A stretch of 64,000 nucleotides of DNA from Natranaeroarchaeum sulfidigenes (GCF_017094485.1 NZ_CP064786.1:2294001-2358000); one strand, 5' to 3'; positions 7,488-16,453 are shown, counted from the first letter of the stretch. A program made the numbers and translations. The notes: generated from the sequence alone by a model not told the origin.

Positions 7488-7551
7488 ACTACTCCTCGAG
7501 ACAGATCTCCACGAAGTTCCGGAGGATCTGTAACCCCGTCTCTCCGCTCTT
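7488..7551. repeat. hisH 3' end, original copy of the 64-bp direct repeat (copy B)
   Basis: This is the in-place end of hisH, including its stop codon at 7489-7491. Its near-identical duplicate lies at 7332-7395, and the 92 bp between the copies are unrelated to the hisH interior. Confidence 0.9.
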
Positions 7552-8202
7552 TTCAGGGTGGAACTGCGTCCCAAAGACGTTGCCCGCCTCGTTGGCGACG
7601 ATGCTCGGGAAATCGAGGCCGTAGTCGGTCGTGGCGACGACCGCCTCCTCGGAATCCGGCTCGGCGTAGTAGGAGTGGACGAAGTAGGCGTACTCCCCGT
7701 CGACGGAACTGTCTTTTCCGTCTGCTCGTTGCGTCTCCGACGCAACGGTGTCGATTCCCTCGACGAGTGGATGCTCGCGCTCGACGTTCAACTCGTTCCA
7801 GCCCATCTGGGGGACTTTCTGGCCCTGATCGAACTTGAGGTTCGTGCCGGGGATCAGATCGAGCCCCCTGACGTCCCCTTCGCCCGCGTGGTCGGCCTCC
7901 TCGCTGTCGGTCAACAACATCTGCATGCCGAGACAGATCCCGAACAGCGGCTGGCCGCGCTCGGCCGCCTCGTGCAGCGCCTCGCGGTACGGTCCAGCGT
8001 TCTCGACGCCCTCGCGGAACGCGCCGACGCCGGGGAGGACGATCCCGTCAGCCGCCTCGAACGCGTCCGGATCGTCAGTTATCTCGACCGTTGCGCCCAC
8101 GCGCTCCAGACCGCGCGTGACGCTCCGCAGGTTCCCCAGACCGTAATCGACGACGACGACCGAAGCGGTCTCGGTCTCCGTCACGTCCGTCTGCTGGCTC
8201 AT
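7489..8202 (-). CDS. hisH: Imidazole glycerol phosphate synthase glutaminase subunit HisH
   Basis: This 237-residue class I amidotransferase has VVVVDYGLGNLRSVTRGLERVG, IVLPGVGAFREGVEN, the nucleophile Cys in FGICLGMQMLLTDSEE, VPQMGWNELNVE and the His/Glu pair in FGTQFHPEKSG. It supplies ammonia to HisF for imidazole glycerol phosphate formation. It runs about 30 residues longer than bacterial HisH, partly from an N-terminal MSQQTDVTETETA extension and a SETQRADGKDSSVDGE insert typical of halophiles. HisF is not in the window. The 3' 64 bp is duplicated downstream. Confidence 0.95.
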   Translation of the reverse strand: MSQQTDVTETETASVVVVDYGLGNLRSVTRGLERVGATVEITDDPDAFEAADGIVLPGVGAFREGVENAGPYREALHEAAERGQPLFGICLGMQMLLTDSEEADHAGEGDVRGLDLIPGTNLKFDQGQKVPQMGWNELNVEREHPLVEGIDTVASETQRADGKDSSVDGEYAYFVHSYYAEPDSEEAVVATTDYGLDFPSIVANEAGNVFGTQFHPEKSGETGLQILRNFVEICLEE

Positions 8203-8302
8203 ACCCTCGCTTTGCTCTGGGCTGGGAAGTTCCTTCCGTTTCGCACAGATATCGCCCCCGACACTCGGGACAGAGTGTACAGAAGGATCCGGAGCTGGTC
8301 AG

Positions 8303-9157
8303 CTACAACGGGCGATCGGCCGGCGTCATCTCGACAAACCTGAGAGTCCACCAGACAGCAAGCAGTGAAAGCACGGCGACGAGCGCAGCGCTTCCCGAAA
8401 CCTGCGCCATCTCTGTCGGGCTTGCCGGAAGCCGAAGCTGGAGCATCGTCAGGCCGAGAACGACCGTCCCCGCGCCGGCAGCGGCGGCGATGCGGCGTTC
8501 AGTCCCGTCCAACTCGGCACCGTCCCGAACCCAGAGAGCCAGCGCGATCAGGGCGCTGAACGCGAGGAGCCCAACGCCGTAGTACAGCATGTGCAGCCGC
8601 ATTGAACCGATGCTGATCACGAACGGCGTCGCGACGACGAAAGGGGGAACGAGCGCACCTACTGCGAGCGCTGCGAGCCGCGGGGGACGCTCGAACCGTG
8701 ATTCGAGGGACCACGCAGTCGCCGCGATGACTAGCGCAAAGATGAGTATCGCCGTCAGGAAGTGAGCGGTGAGATACAGTACCTCGTACTCGAGGACGGT
8801 CAGTCCGCCCAGAACGATCTGGGAGGGGAGGATAGCGACCGCTGCAGTCAGCGCGTAGCGAACCCGTTTCGACCGCCCTCCACGCCACGCCGAGACGGCC
8901 AGTCCAAGCAGGAGAAACCCGGTTGGCAACGCGATGAGCCGGTGGAACCATTCGATAAAGCTCGGCCAGTTCGCCGGGAACAGCCCCAGCCAGCCGTCAC
9001 ACAGCGGCCAGCGTCCCTCACAGGTCAGACCGGCTCCAGCGACTGCGGTGTAGATGCCGATCAGAATCAGCGAGAACGTAAGTCCGGCCGCCACGGTGAG
9101 CAGACGGGGGAACGAGAACAGCCCGTCCTCATCAGGCCCTGATGTATCCGAATCCAT
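8303..9157 (-). CDS. ctaA: Heme A synthase (COX15/CtaA family)
   Basis: This polytopic membrane protein of 284 residues has eight hydrophobic segments. It carries the CtaA first-loop pattern GIYTAVAGAGLTCEGRWPLC with two Cys, and haem-ligand His candidates in EWFHRLIALPTG, LTAHFLTAILIF and MRLHMLYYGVG. The family oxidises haem O to haem A for cytochrome oxidase. A fourth His usual in the last helices is not evident: that segment reads MAQVSGSAALVAVLSLLAVWW. I use the ATG at 9157; the codon before it is GTG in frame. The gene is divergent from the M24-family gene. Confidence 0.88.
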   Translation of the reverse strand: MDSDTSGPDEDGLFSFPRLLTVAAGLTFSLILIGIYTAVAGAGLTCEGRWPLCDGWLGLFPANWPSFIEWFHRLIALPTGFLLLGLAVSAWRGGRSKRVRYALTAAVAILPSQIVLGGLTVLEYEVLYLTAHFLTAILIFALVIAATAWSLESRFERPPRLAALAVGALVPPFVVATPFVISIGSMRLHMLYYGVGLLAFSALIALALWVRDGAELDGTERRIAAAAGAGTVVLGLTMLQLRLPASPTEMAQVSGSAALVAVLSLLAVWWTLRFVEMTPADRPL

Positions 9158-9270
9158 CACGATCGGACCTCAGGGTTTCGCGTACTTAGACCTGACCAAA
9201 TCCGGGGCGGTCGTGGCGCTCACCGATCGGCTTCGACGTTCCTAATAGCCCTGCCGTTGATGTCCGGCGT

Positions 9271-10362
9271 ATGCGAGAGGACCGTCTCGACGCGTATCTC
9301 GAATCGAACGATCTGGACTCCGTCTGGTTCGCCCGCCCGAACTCGTTCGCGTGGCTCACCGGCGGCAACAACGTCGTCGACAGGGCAGGCGATATCGGCG
9401 TCGCCGCCGCAGGCTACAACGGAGAGGATCTCGTCGTGGTAACGGACGACATCGAAGCGGAACGGCTTCGAGAGGAGGAACTGGCCGAGGACGTCACTGT
9501 CATCGAGTTCGAGTGGCATACCGGATCGCTGGCGGAAGCAGTCGCGGCCGAAGCCGACGGCTCCGCGGCGGCCGACTTCGAGGTCCCCGGCTTCTCCTCG
9601 GTCGATGCGCGCGAACTTCGACAGCCGCTAACCGAGAGCGATATCGACGCGTACCGCAATCTCGGTCGGGAAACGGCAGCAGCGATCGAGTCAGTGGCTC
9701 GCGAACTTCAGCCGGACGACACCGAACGGGAAGCGGCAGCGGCCCTGCGGGTCGCGCTGTCGGCCCGCGGGATAGAGGCCCCTGTTGCGCTCGTCGGCGG
9801 TAGCGAGCGCGCCCAGCAGTACCGCCACTACACGCCCCAGCCGGTCGAACTGGGCGAGTACGCGCTGCTGTCGGTGACCGCAGAGAAAGCAGGGCTTCAC
9901 GCTTCGTGTACCCGGGCGGTCGCCTTCGATCCACCGGAGTGGCTCGAGGAGCGCCACGATGCCGCGATGACGGTCGAAACAACTGCGCTCGCGGCGACGC
10001 AGGCGGCCGGTAACCGCGCGGAGGAAGGAACTGCGGGCGATGTTTTCGCCGCGATACAGGACGCCTATGCTGCCATGGGACACGAGGGGGAGTGGCGTGA
10101 ACACCACCAGGGTGGAGCAGCGGGCTTTGCAGGTCGGGAATGGATCGCAACGCCGAACAACGATGCGCCGGTACACACGCCGATGGCGTATGCCTGGAAC
10201 CCGACCGTGCAGGGCGCAAAGAGCGAGGATACCGTACTCGTCACCGGCGATGGTTTCGAGGTGCTGACTGATACCGGCCGGTGGCCGACGATCGAGGTCG
10301 ATGCACACGGCTATGGCGTGACCCTCGAACGTCCGGCGATCCTCAATAGCAACGAAGAATAA
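9271..10362 (+). CDS. M24-family aminopeptidase-like protein with lost metal ligands
   Basis: The 363-residue protein has a creatinase/prolidase-type N-terminal domain (about 1-120: LESNDLDSVWFARPNSFAWLTGGNN) and a pita-bread domain (about 125-355). In active Xaa-Pro peptidases the metal is held by Asp-Asp-His-Glu-Glu. Here the strand that should hold two Asp reads LLSVTAEKAGLHASCTRAV without Asp. The His loop reads EWREHHQGGAAGFAG, the first Glu position reads AWNPTVQG, and only SEDTVLVTGDG keeps its Glu. It is probably a non-peptidase or altered-metal family member; haloarchaea commonly carry such proteins. Confidence 0.8.
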   Translation: MREDRLDAYLESNDLDSVWFARPNSFAWLTGGNNVVDRAGDIGVAAAGYNGEDLVVVTDDIEAERLREEELAEDVTVIEFEWHTGSLAEAVAAEADGSAAADFEVPGFSSVDARELRQPLTESDIDAYRNLGRETAAAIESVARELQPDDTEREAAAALRVALSARGIEAPVALVGGSERAQQYRHYTPQPVELGEYALLSVTAEKAGLHASCTRAVAFDPPEWLEERHDAAMTVETTALAATQAAGNRAEEGTAGDVFAAIQDAYAAMGHEGEWREHHQGGAAGFAGREWIATPNNDAPVHTPMAYAWNPTVQGAKSEDTVLVTGDGFEVLTDTGRWPTIEVDAHGYGVTLERPAILNSNEE

Positions 10363-10406
10363 TCACATAACAAAATATGGTCATACGACGTCTCTTATTG
10401 CGTTTT

Positions 10407-10420
10407 TCGACAGCTGTCGA
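10407..10420. promoter_or_regulatory. Perfect 14-bp palindrome upstream of the malic enzyme promoter
   Basis: TCGACAGCTGTCGA is perfectly self-complementary and sits about 20 bp upstream of the AT-rich TATA region of the malic enzyme gene. It is a candidate operator, but no regulator can be named. Confidence 0.4.
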
Positions 10421-10435
10421 TTGAACCGTTCGATC

Positions 10436-10445
10436 AATTTTTTAC
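10436..10445 (+). promoter_or_regulatory. TATA box of the malic enzyme gene
   Basis: AATTTTTTAC lies 26-35 bp before the ATG at 10471, in a GC-rich background. The spacing fits transcription starting at or just before the start codon. Confidence 0.55.
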
Positions 10446-10470
10446 GCTTCGGTGTGAGGGTACACATCTC

Positions 10471-12723
10471 ATGGGAATGGACGAAGACTCACTGGAGTAT
10501 CACGAGGAGGACCCACCGGGGAAGATCGAGATATCGACGACGAAGCCGACGAACACTCAGCGCGATCTGAGTCTGGCGTACTCCCCCGGCGTGGCGGCAC
10601 CCTGCCGGAAGATCCGCGACAGTGCAGAGGACGCATACAAATATACGGCCAAAGGAAATCTGGTCGGCGTGATCTCGAACGGTTCTGCCGTGCTCGGACT
10701 GGGCGACATCGGTCCGGCGGCGTCGAAACCCGTCATGGAGGGCAAAGGTGTGCTGTTCAAGCGGTTCGCCGATATCGACGTGTTCGACGTCGAGCTCGAC
10801 CATTCGGATCCCGAGAGTTTTGTCGAGACGGTCGTCGCGATGGAGCCGACCTTCGGCGGTATCAACCTCGAAGATATCGCTGCGCCGGACTGTTTCGAGA
10901 TCGAACGGCAGTTGAGCGAGCGGATGGACGTTCCCGTGTTTCACGACGACCAGCACGGGACGGCGATCATCAGTGGTGCTGCCCTGTTGAACGCCTGCAG
11001 AGTCGCCGACAAGGATGTCGGAGAGCTGAAAGTGGTCTTTTCAGGAGCCGGTGCGAGCGCGATCTCCACCGCCCGGTTTTACGTTTCACTAGGCGTCAAA
11101 CGCGAGAACATTCTGATGTGTGACTCCTCGGGGATCATCACCGAGGACCGTGTGGATGACGGCGAGATCAACGAGTACAAACAGGAGTTCGCCCGCGATG
11201 TCCCCGATGGGGATCTCGCCGACGCTCTGGTGGAAGCCGACGTGTTCGTCGGCCTGTCGGTTGGCGGGATCGTCAGCCAGGAGATGTTGCGCTCGATGGC
11301 CGCCGACCCGATCGTCTTCGCGATGGCGAACCCCGATCCGGAAATCAGTTACGAGGACGCCAAAGCGGCCCGCGATGACTCGGTCATCATGGCGACCGGT
11401 CGCTCCGATTACCCCAATCAGGTCAACAACGTGCTCGGTTTCCCGTTCCTGTTCCGTGGTGCCCTCGACGTCCGTGCAAGCGAGATCAACGAGGAAATGA
11501 AAGTCGCGGCCTCCGAAGCGCTGGCCGAGCTCGCGCGTCAGGATGTCCCGGACGCGGTCGTCAAGGCCTATGGCGATGAGCCGATCCAGTTCGGGCCGGA
11601 CTACATCATCCCGAAGCCGCTTGACCCGCGGGTGCTGTTCGAGGTCGCCCCCGCCGTCGCACAGGCGGCGATGGACAGCGGTGCGGCGCGTACCGACATC
11701 GACATTCCACAGTACGTCGAGCAACTGGAAGCCCGCCTCGGCAAGTCCCGTGAGATGATGCGGGTCGTCCTCAACAAGGCAAAGAGCAACCCACAGCGCG
11801 TCGCGCTGGCCGAGGGGGGCGACGAGAAGATAATCCGTGCGTCCTACCAGCTACAGGAACAGCAGATCGCCGAACCGGTGTTGATCGGCAACCGCGATCA
11901 GATCGAGCGGACGGCGCTCGAGCTCGGTCTGGAGTTCGACCCCGAGATCGTCGATCCCGAAACAGACGACTACGAGGAGTACGTCGACCGGCTCTACGAA
12001 CTCCGCCAGCGCAAAGGCGTCACCAGAAGCGAAGCCGAAGATATGATCCGGGACAGCAACTACTTCGCGTCGGTGATGGTCGAGTCCGGCGACGCGGACG
12101 CAATGCTGTCTGGGCTGACCCACCACTACCCCTCCGCGCTCCGCCCGCCGCTCCAGATCGTCGGCACCGCAGAGGACGCGGAGTACGCCGCGGGCGTCTA
12201 CATGCTGACGTTCAAGAACCGGGTCATCTTCATCGCCGACGCGACGGTTAATCAGAACCCCGACGAGGACGTGCTGGCCGAGGTGACCGAACACACTGCC
12301 GAACTCGCCCGGAGCTTCAACATCGAACCGCGCGCGGCACTGCTCTCGTACTCGAACTTCGGGAGCGTCGACAACGAGGGACCGAACAGATCCCGCGAAG
12401 CCGCACGACGGCTCCAGGAGGACCCTGCGATCGACTTCCCGGTCGATGGCGAGATGCAGGCCGATACCGCCGTCGTCGAGGAGATGCTTCACGGTACCTA
12501 CGAGTTCTCCGAGCTCGACGAACCGGCCAACGTGCTCGTCTTTCCGAACCTAGAAGCGGGTAATATCAGCTACAAACTGCTCCAGCGTCTCGGCGGTGCG
12601 GAAGCCATCGGCCCGATGCTCGTCGGGATGGACAAGCCGGTCCACGTCCTGCAGCGCGACGACGAGGTCAAGGATATCGTGAATCTGGCCGGGGTTGCGG
12701 TCGTCGACGCACAGAACGAGTAG
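10471..12723 (+). CDS. maeB: NADP-dependent malic enzyme with C-terminal phosphotransacetylase-like domain
   Basis: This 750-residue MaeB-type fusion has a malic enzyme domain in about 1-425: [42 protein letters not shown], then the HDDQHGTAI metal-site loop and the NADP-binding [17 protein letters not shown]. The remaining 320 residues resemble phosphate acetyltransferase ([17 protein letters not shown] to [18 protein letters not shown]). The reaction is malate + NADP to pyruvate + CO2 + NADPH. In characterised MaeB proteins the PTA-like part is regulatory, binding acetyl-CoA, and lacks transferase activity. Length is normal. It is a single-gene unit with its own promoter. Confidence 0.95.
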   Translation: MGMDEDSLEYHEEDPPGKIEISTTKPTNTQRDLSLAYSPGVAAPCRKIRDSAEDAYKYTAKGNLVGVISNGSAVLGLGDIGPAASKPVMEGKGVLFKRFADIDVFDVELDHSDPESFVETVVAMEPTFGGINLEDIAAPDCFEIERQLSERMDVPVFHDDQHGTAIISGAALLNACRVADKDVGELKVVFSGAGASAISTARFYVSLGVKRENILMCDSSGIITEDRVDDGEINEYKQEFARDVPDGDLADALVEADVFVGLSVGGIVSQEMLRSMAADPIVFAMANPDPEISYEDAKAARDDSVIMATGRSDYPNQVNNVLGFPFLFRGALDVRASEINEEMKVAASEALAELARQDVPDAVVKAYGDEPIQFGPDYIIPKPLDPRVLFEVAPAVAQAAMDSGAARTDIDIPQYVEQLEARLGKSREMMRVVLNKAKSNPQRVALAEGGDEKIIRASYQLQEQQIAEPVLIGNRDQIERTALELGLEFDPEIVDPETDDYEEYVDRLYELRQRKGVTRSEAEDMIRDSNYFASVMVESGDADAMLSGLTHHYPSALRPPLQIVGTAEDAEYAAGVYMLTFKNRVIFIADATVNQNPDEDVLAEVTEHTAELARSFNIEPRAALLSYSNFGSVDNEGPNRSREAARRLQEDPAIDFPVDGEMQADTAVVEEMLHGTYEFSELDEPANVLVFPNLEAGNISYKLLQRLGGAEAIGPMLVGMDKPVHVLQRDDEVKDIVNLAGVAVVDAQNE

Positions 12724-12876
12724 AGAAAGCGGGTCGGGAGAGCGTTGCCGCGCGGTTGCCCGGCAGAGCCGCTATCGACCACGAAGTGTCCTTTTTAACT
12801 GAAATCTGCAGCCCGGTCGGTACGGGTAGCGATCTCGTGATAAAAAACCGGTCGTTGGTCAGTTGCTCACGGATGG

Positions 12877-13500
12877 CTAGTCGCTCGCGTGTCGATCCGC
12901 CCGCGACGGTGGGGGGAACTCGCTCGTCGGCGACTCGGCAGAGCCGGGCAGTACGCAGCGGTCTGGTTCGTGGTTAACGTGAGCGTACTGGTCGGGCGCG
13001 TTCGCGAGCGGGTGTGCCGGATTGTCCTCGCTGTTGATGCGGGCGGCCCGTACTTCCCCGAAGCCCGAGAGTCGGGCGCGGATTCCCCGCCAGTGGTTCG
13101 TCGTGTTCTGTGGCGGCGAGAGCGGATGCGGTGGCTTGCCGTCGGGATGCTGCGTCGCGAGGATGGCGTTGTTGACGTTTCCGGCGAGCTCGTCGTGGTC
13201 GACGAGGACGCCGACGCGCGCGTTCGGTGGGGAGCGAGTGGCCAGCACGTCGAGCCCGAGATGGAGCGCCCGATACTCGGCGACGTTGTTATCCGGGACG
13301 GGCTGTGGGAGCGACAGTCTCGCCACCCGCTTTCCTTCACGTGTTTCGATTACGACGCCGAGGCCGCCGCTCTCCTTGCGATAGGAGCCGTCTGTCGCCA
13401 CGTAGAAGTCTCGATGATGAGTCCGCGGCGGGTGCGCGATATGCGGCGTCGGTGACTCGTCGAACAGGTCTCGCAGTGCGGGCCGGCCATGCGCGGCCAT
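12877..13500 (-). CDS. rnhA: Ribonuclease HI, haloarchaeal type
   Basis: The 207-residue protein has the RNase H acidic set: Asp in FYVATDGSYRKESGG, Glu in VAEYRALHLGL, Asp in VLVDHDELAGNVNNA and a final Asp in INSEDNPAHPLAN. This matches the D-E-D-D metal-binding pattern of type 1 RNase H as found in haloarchaea. It cleaves RNA in RNA-DNA hybrids such as primers and R-loops. About 65 N-terminal residues (MAAHGRPALRDLFDESPTPH) precede the catalytic core; I use the ATG complement at 13498-13500. The basic, proline-rich C-terminal end is less conserved. Confidence 0.9.
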   Translation of the reverse strand: MAAHGRPALRDLFDESPTPHIAHPPRTHHRDFYVATDGSYRKESGGLGVVIETREGKRVARLSLPQPVPDNNVAEYRALHLGLDVLATRSPPNARVGVLVDHDELAGNVNNAILATQHPDGKPPHPLSPPQNTTNHWRGIRARLSGFGEVRAARINSEDNPAHPLANAPDQYAHVNHEPDRCVLPGSAESPTSEFPPPSRADRHASD

Positions 13501-13576
13501 ACTAGCCCTCAGAGTACAGGGCAACTTAAGTTCACGGTCGGATGGCACGTGAAGCCGGGGGAAAGGCGGCTGGGAG

Positions 13577-13834
13577 CTACTGCTTGTGAGGATAGCCGAC
13601 GAGCAGTGCAAGGGCGTTCAGGGCGAGCAGTCCGAGGAACGTCAGCACCTCACCGCCGGTATCGAGGCCCGTTGCCAGCATCGGGACGTGGAGAAACGGG
13701 AGCACCACGGCGGTCCAGAAGCCAGCCGCGTACACCCGATCAGCCAGTTGATCTGCGAACCATTCCCGGAAGCTACTGTCAGTGGACTCGCCTGCGACCG
13801 ATCCCGTCTCGTGTTGAATGGAGGGGCTTGACAT
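13577..13834 (-). CDS. Small two-helix membrane protein, haloarchaeal
   Basis: The 85-residue protein has a hydrophilic N-terminus, an amphipathic SFREWFADQLADRVYAAG segment and two likely membrane spans (FWTAVVLPFLHVPMLATG and GEVLTFLGLLALNALALLVG), ending YPHKQ. I recognise no functional motif. A TATA-like AT-rich stretch, ATAAGATAC on the minus strand at about 13871-13879, precedes it. It is separate from the flanking genes and its function is unknown. Confidence 0.65.
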   Translation of the reverse strand: MSSPSIQHETGSVAGESTDSSFREWFADQLADRVYAAGFWTAVVLPFLHVPMLATGLDTGGEVLTFLGLLALNALALLVGYPHKQ

Positions 13835-14056
13835 GAGTTTCCCAGCTCGGTTTGCTCCAACGAGGTACTGTATCTTATAGGGGGTTGAGCGTTTCCGCTA
13901 TTTCGTCCCGTTTTACACCATCAAAGGGACCCTATGATGTTTTATAAATCCCTTGAGAGGGCTTAGAATTTTTAAAAACAGTTTTGAGCCAGTAATCCGG
14001 GATTATACTCTAATAGAATTATATACGTCAGAGCGTCAGGTCAAACGACTGATCGG

Positions 14057-15628
14057 TCAGGTGTCACCGTCTTCGATTACGATCGTCATTGATGCGTCCT
14101 CGTCCCGTGTCGTTACGGCGTGTTCGTGCTCGCCGGGATCGAGATTGGTCGGAACCTCGAACGTAACAGTTTCACGTTCGTCACTGCCGATTTCGAGTGA
14201 CTGGGTCGTCTGCTCGTCCCCGTCGAACACGTAGCCGACCGTTGGCGTCCCGTCGTCGCTGCCCGTGTTGTGGATCGTCGCCTCGACGACCGCCTCGTCC
14301 CCGCGATCGACCCGTTCGGGCGCATCGATACCGTCGATTTCGTACTGGGTGTCCAGTACGGTGATCGTCACCTCGTCGCTCGGGAACGTGTGCGTTGTCG
14401 TGTTCGCGCGTGCGAGCGTGACCGGAACAGTCCCGGCCTCATCGAACGTCAGAGAGGTGGTTCCCTGCCAGTCGAGCCACGCGGTGCGATCGTCCACGGA
14501 GAGTGTTCCGGGAACCGGCTCGTCGGTATCCGTTCGGATGCCCGTAAACTCGACCGCCTCTCCGCGCTCGACCGTCGTCTGGTTGGGCTGAAGGGCCAGC
14601 GGTGCTTCGTGTCGGGCGAATCGGACCGTCTCCGTCACCGTCTCGAACGTCTCGCTGTCGGTATCGGGTGCAGTGGCCGAGATATCGAGCTGTGTCGCAC
14701 GATCCGCGGTAAGCGATAGCACCCCCTCGTCGGCGATCCGCTGCTCGCCGTCGACATCGACGGTCGCGTTGACCGGTTCGTCAGTATCCGTTCGACGGAT
14801 CTCAATCGTCACATCGTCGCCGACTCTCGGCTCTTCAATATTCTGGGATAGCGATAATCCGACCGTTCGTGGCTCGACGGAGATCGTTGTCGGTCCGTCG
14901 CGGAACGTCTCTGTGTCGGTATCCGGGGCGGACCCTGTCGCCTCGAAGGTGCCGCTCTGATCGAACGGAATGGTAACACGTCCGACCTCGTTCGTCTCGT
15001 GATCCTCGCCGTCGACGGTGACGCTACCGGAAACCGCCTCACCGGTGTCCGATCGCTGGAGCGAGAACGTCACTTCGTCGCCCGCAGTGATCTCCTCCTC
15101 GTCGGCGTCGAGCAAGAGGTCGATCTCGAATCGCTCGACCGAGATGATCATGGCATCGGAAATATACTGGGTCTGGTCAGTCCCTTCTCGCTCGGCCCGG
15201 ACGGTGAACTCCCCGCCACGGTCGAAGGTGATAGTAGTTTGGCCCGCCCCGTCAAGATCGTATTCCGTGCCGTCTGCCTGCACTGTGGCGTCCGTCGCGG
15301 CCGTCTCGTTCTCGTAGGTAACTGTGAACTCGGCAGTATCACCGGGAGTGATCTCGCTCCGATTTGCCTCGACGACGAGCTGGACCTCTTCGGGCCCGTC
15401 GTCACGCCAGTCCTGAACCGGGAACACCGTCCCGTCATCGTCACCGTCGTCGAGGACCGGCGTTGCTCCGAACCCGAGAACGCCGACCGTGAGTGTTCCG
15501 AACACGAGCACTGCGATGGCGATAAGAGTGAGATCACGCCGGGGATCGTATCCGTCGCTGTCGCCTCCGAGTGTACGCCGGCGGGTTATATATGATCCCT
15601 GGGGAGGACCCTCGTTCGGCGGGTTCAC
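14057..15628 (-). CDS. Membrane-anchored surface protein with four Ig-like repeats and a C-terminal CARDB-type domain
   Basis: After a short charged N-terminus comes one membrane helix (LTLIAIAVLVFGTLTVGVLGFG), an acidic linker, then four repeats of about 80 residues. Each repeat starts with a PGDTAEFTVT- or AGDEVTFSLQ-like strand, continues through TDEPV-type loops and ends ISV or ITV. A final CARDB-like domain (RVDRGDEAVVEATIHNTGSDDG) closes the protein. The repeats share APDTDTETF-type phrases and likely arose by internal duplication. The bulk should be outside the cell. Two GTG starts are possible (15652 and 15628); I favour 15628 because TTTAACC lies about 30 bp ahead of it. It sits beside the archaellum operon but on the opposite strand. 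Confidence 0.72.
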   Translation of the reverse strand: MNPPNEGPPQGSYITRRRTLGGDSDGYDPRRDLTLIAIAVLVFGTLTVGVLGFGATPVLDDGDDDGTVFPVQDWRDDGPEEVQLVVEANRSEITPGDTAEFTVTYENETAATDATVQADGTEYDLDGAGQTTITFDRGGEFTVRAEREGTDQTQYISDAMIISVERFEIDLLLDADEEEITAGDEVTFSLQRSDTGEAVSGSVTVDGEDHETNEVGRVTIPFDQSGTFEATGSAPDTDTETFRDGPTTISVEPRTVGLSLSQNIEEPRVGDDVTIEIRRTDTDEPVNATVDVDGEQRIADEGVLSLTADRATQLDISATAPDTDSETFETVTETVRFARHEAPLALQPNQTTVERGEAVEFTGIRTDTDEPVPGTLSVDDRTAWLDWQGTTSLTFDEAGTVPVTLARANTTTHTFPSDEVTITVLDTQYEIDGIDAPERVDRGDEAVVEATIHNTGSDDGTPTVGYVFDGDEQTTQSLEIGSDERETVTFEVPTNLDPGEHEHAVTTRDEDASMTIVIEDGDT

Positions 15629-15757
15629 GTACTGGACCGGATACGTAGGCACAGGTTAAATGCGTTCGGACGCTGTGTGTGCCATGGGCGTCCGGATGCA
15701 TGATTGTCCTTGCTGGCGGCAAAGTATAGTATGGTAGAGCCTGAAGGTAGACAGGCT

Positions 15758-16324
15758 ATGACAGAGGAGCCGGACGACGAGCGGGACCCGACCGTGCTTA
15801 CACCCGAGGAGCTCGAGCTGGAAGCGGAAGCTGGCGTCGAGCAGATCGAAGAGAACCGGTTCGTGGTCAATCCGTCGGGCGAGCCAACTTCTTCTGTGGA
15901 CGAGTCCGGGCCGTCGGCACCCGATACTGGTCCTCGGGAGTATGCTGCGTCGGAGAGTCAGCAGGGGGCGGGAGAGCCCGAGAAGGCAGCCGCCACCGCT
16001 GCTCGTGAGCCGGACGAGACATCGTCCGACTCGCCCTCACGGCGGGACGGCTCCGCGTCGGACGAGCGACACGATGAACTGAACGGTGAAACAGCCTTTT
16101 CACCTTCCGCACGTGGAGTTGCGCTGGAACATATGGACCGCTCACATGCCATCGACGTGTTGCTGAAGACCGACGATGGGATCGCCGAACGACGGATCGC
16201 CGCTGACGACCGGATTACTGTCTTCGAGGAGCTTCTCACCTGGTACGCCAGTACGATCGACGACGATAACGCGCCTGCAGCGACGATATCGGCGCTACTT
16301 GCCGAAGCTGACCTCAATTCGTGA
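15758..16324 (+). CDS. Acidic protein with conserved C-terminal domain (DUF7500-like), beside the archaellum operon
   Basis: This protein of about 188 residues has a disordered, Glu/Asp/Ser-rich first two thirds (EEPDDERDPTVLTPEELELEAEAGVEQIEENRFVV is the only conserved-looking N-terminal block) and an ordered end with RRIAADDRITVFEELLTWYASTIDD. The TPEEL...NRFVV block followed by a variable linker is a pattern I associate with haloarchaeal DUF7500. An AT-rich AAAGTATAGT at about 15721-15730 suggests the start is ATG 15758; ATG 15731 is the alternative. Its position 129 bp before arlCE hints at a motility link, without direct evidence. Confidence 0.6.
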   Translation: MTEEPDDERDPTVLTPEELELEAEAGVEQIEENRFVVNPSGEPTSSVDESGPSAPDTGPREYAASESQQGAGEPEKAAATAAREPDETSSDSPSRRDGSASDERHDELNGETAFSPSARGVALEHMDRSHAIDVLLKTDDGIAERRIAADDRITVFEELLTWYASTIDDDNAPAATISALLAEADLNS

Positions 16325-16397
16325 GTCGTGTTAACTCGCTGTCTGCTGGTTCGGTAGTCAACTATAGCACCCGTTGGTTTGAGCCTCTTTGATTAGG

Positions 16398-16418
16398 TAC
16401 GCAACTTATTCTTGCGTA
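16398..16418 (+). promoter_or_regulatory. Inverted repeat enclosing a TATA-like core upstream of the arl operon
   Basis: TACGCAA (16398-16404) and TTGCGTA (16412-16418) are perfect 7-bp arms around CTTATTC. The AT-rich core ACTTATT would serve as TATA for a transcript starting near 16433, about 20 nt before arlCE. A second AT-rich element, TTATAAC, is at 16431-16437. Binding of a dimeric regulator to the arms would block TBP, so this is a plausible operator. Confidence 0.5.
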
Positions 16419-16453
16419 TCTACTAGGGAGTTATAACTTTCAATAGCCCACTT

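Noticed and set aside
7071-7838. 255-codon plus-strand Arg-rich frame crossing the duplicated hisH tail
   Set aside because: It runs through the amidase 3' end, the repeats and antisense hisH. The composition is typical of a non-coding frame.
12724-12876. Possible small gene after the malic enzyme
   Set aside because: The gap of about 150 bp has only short frames without starts or conserved composition. It contains AT-rich DNA (CTTTTTAACTGAAATC; GATAAAAAACC), more likely transcript ends.
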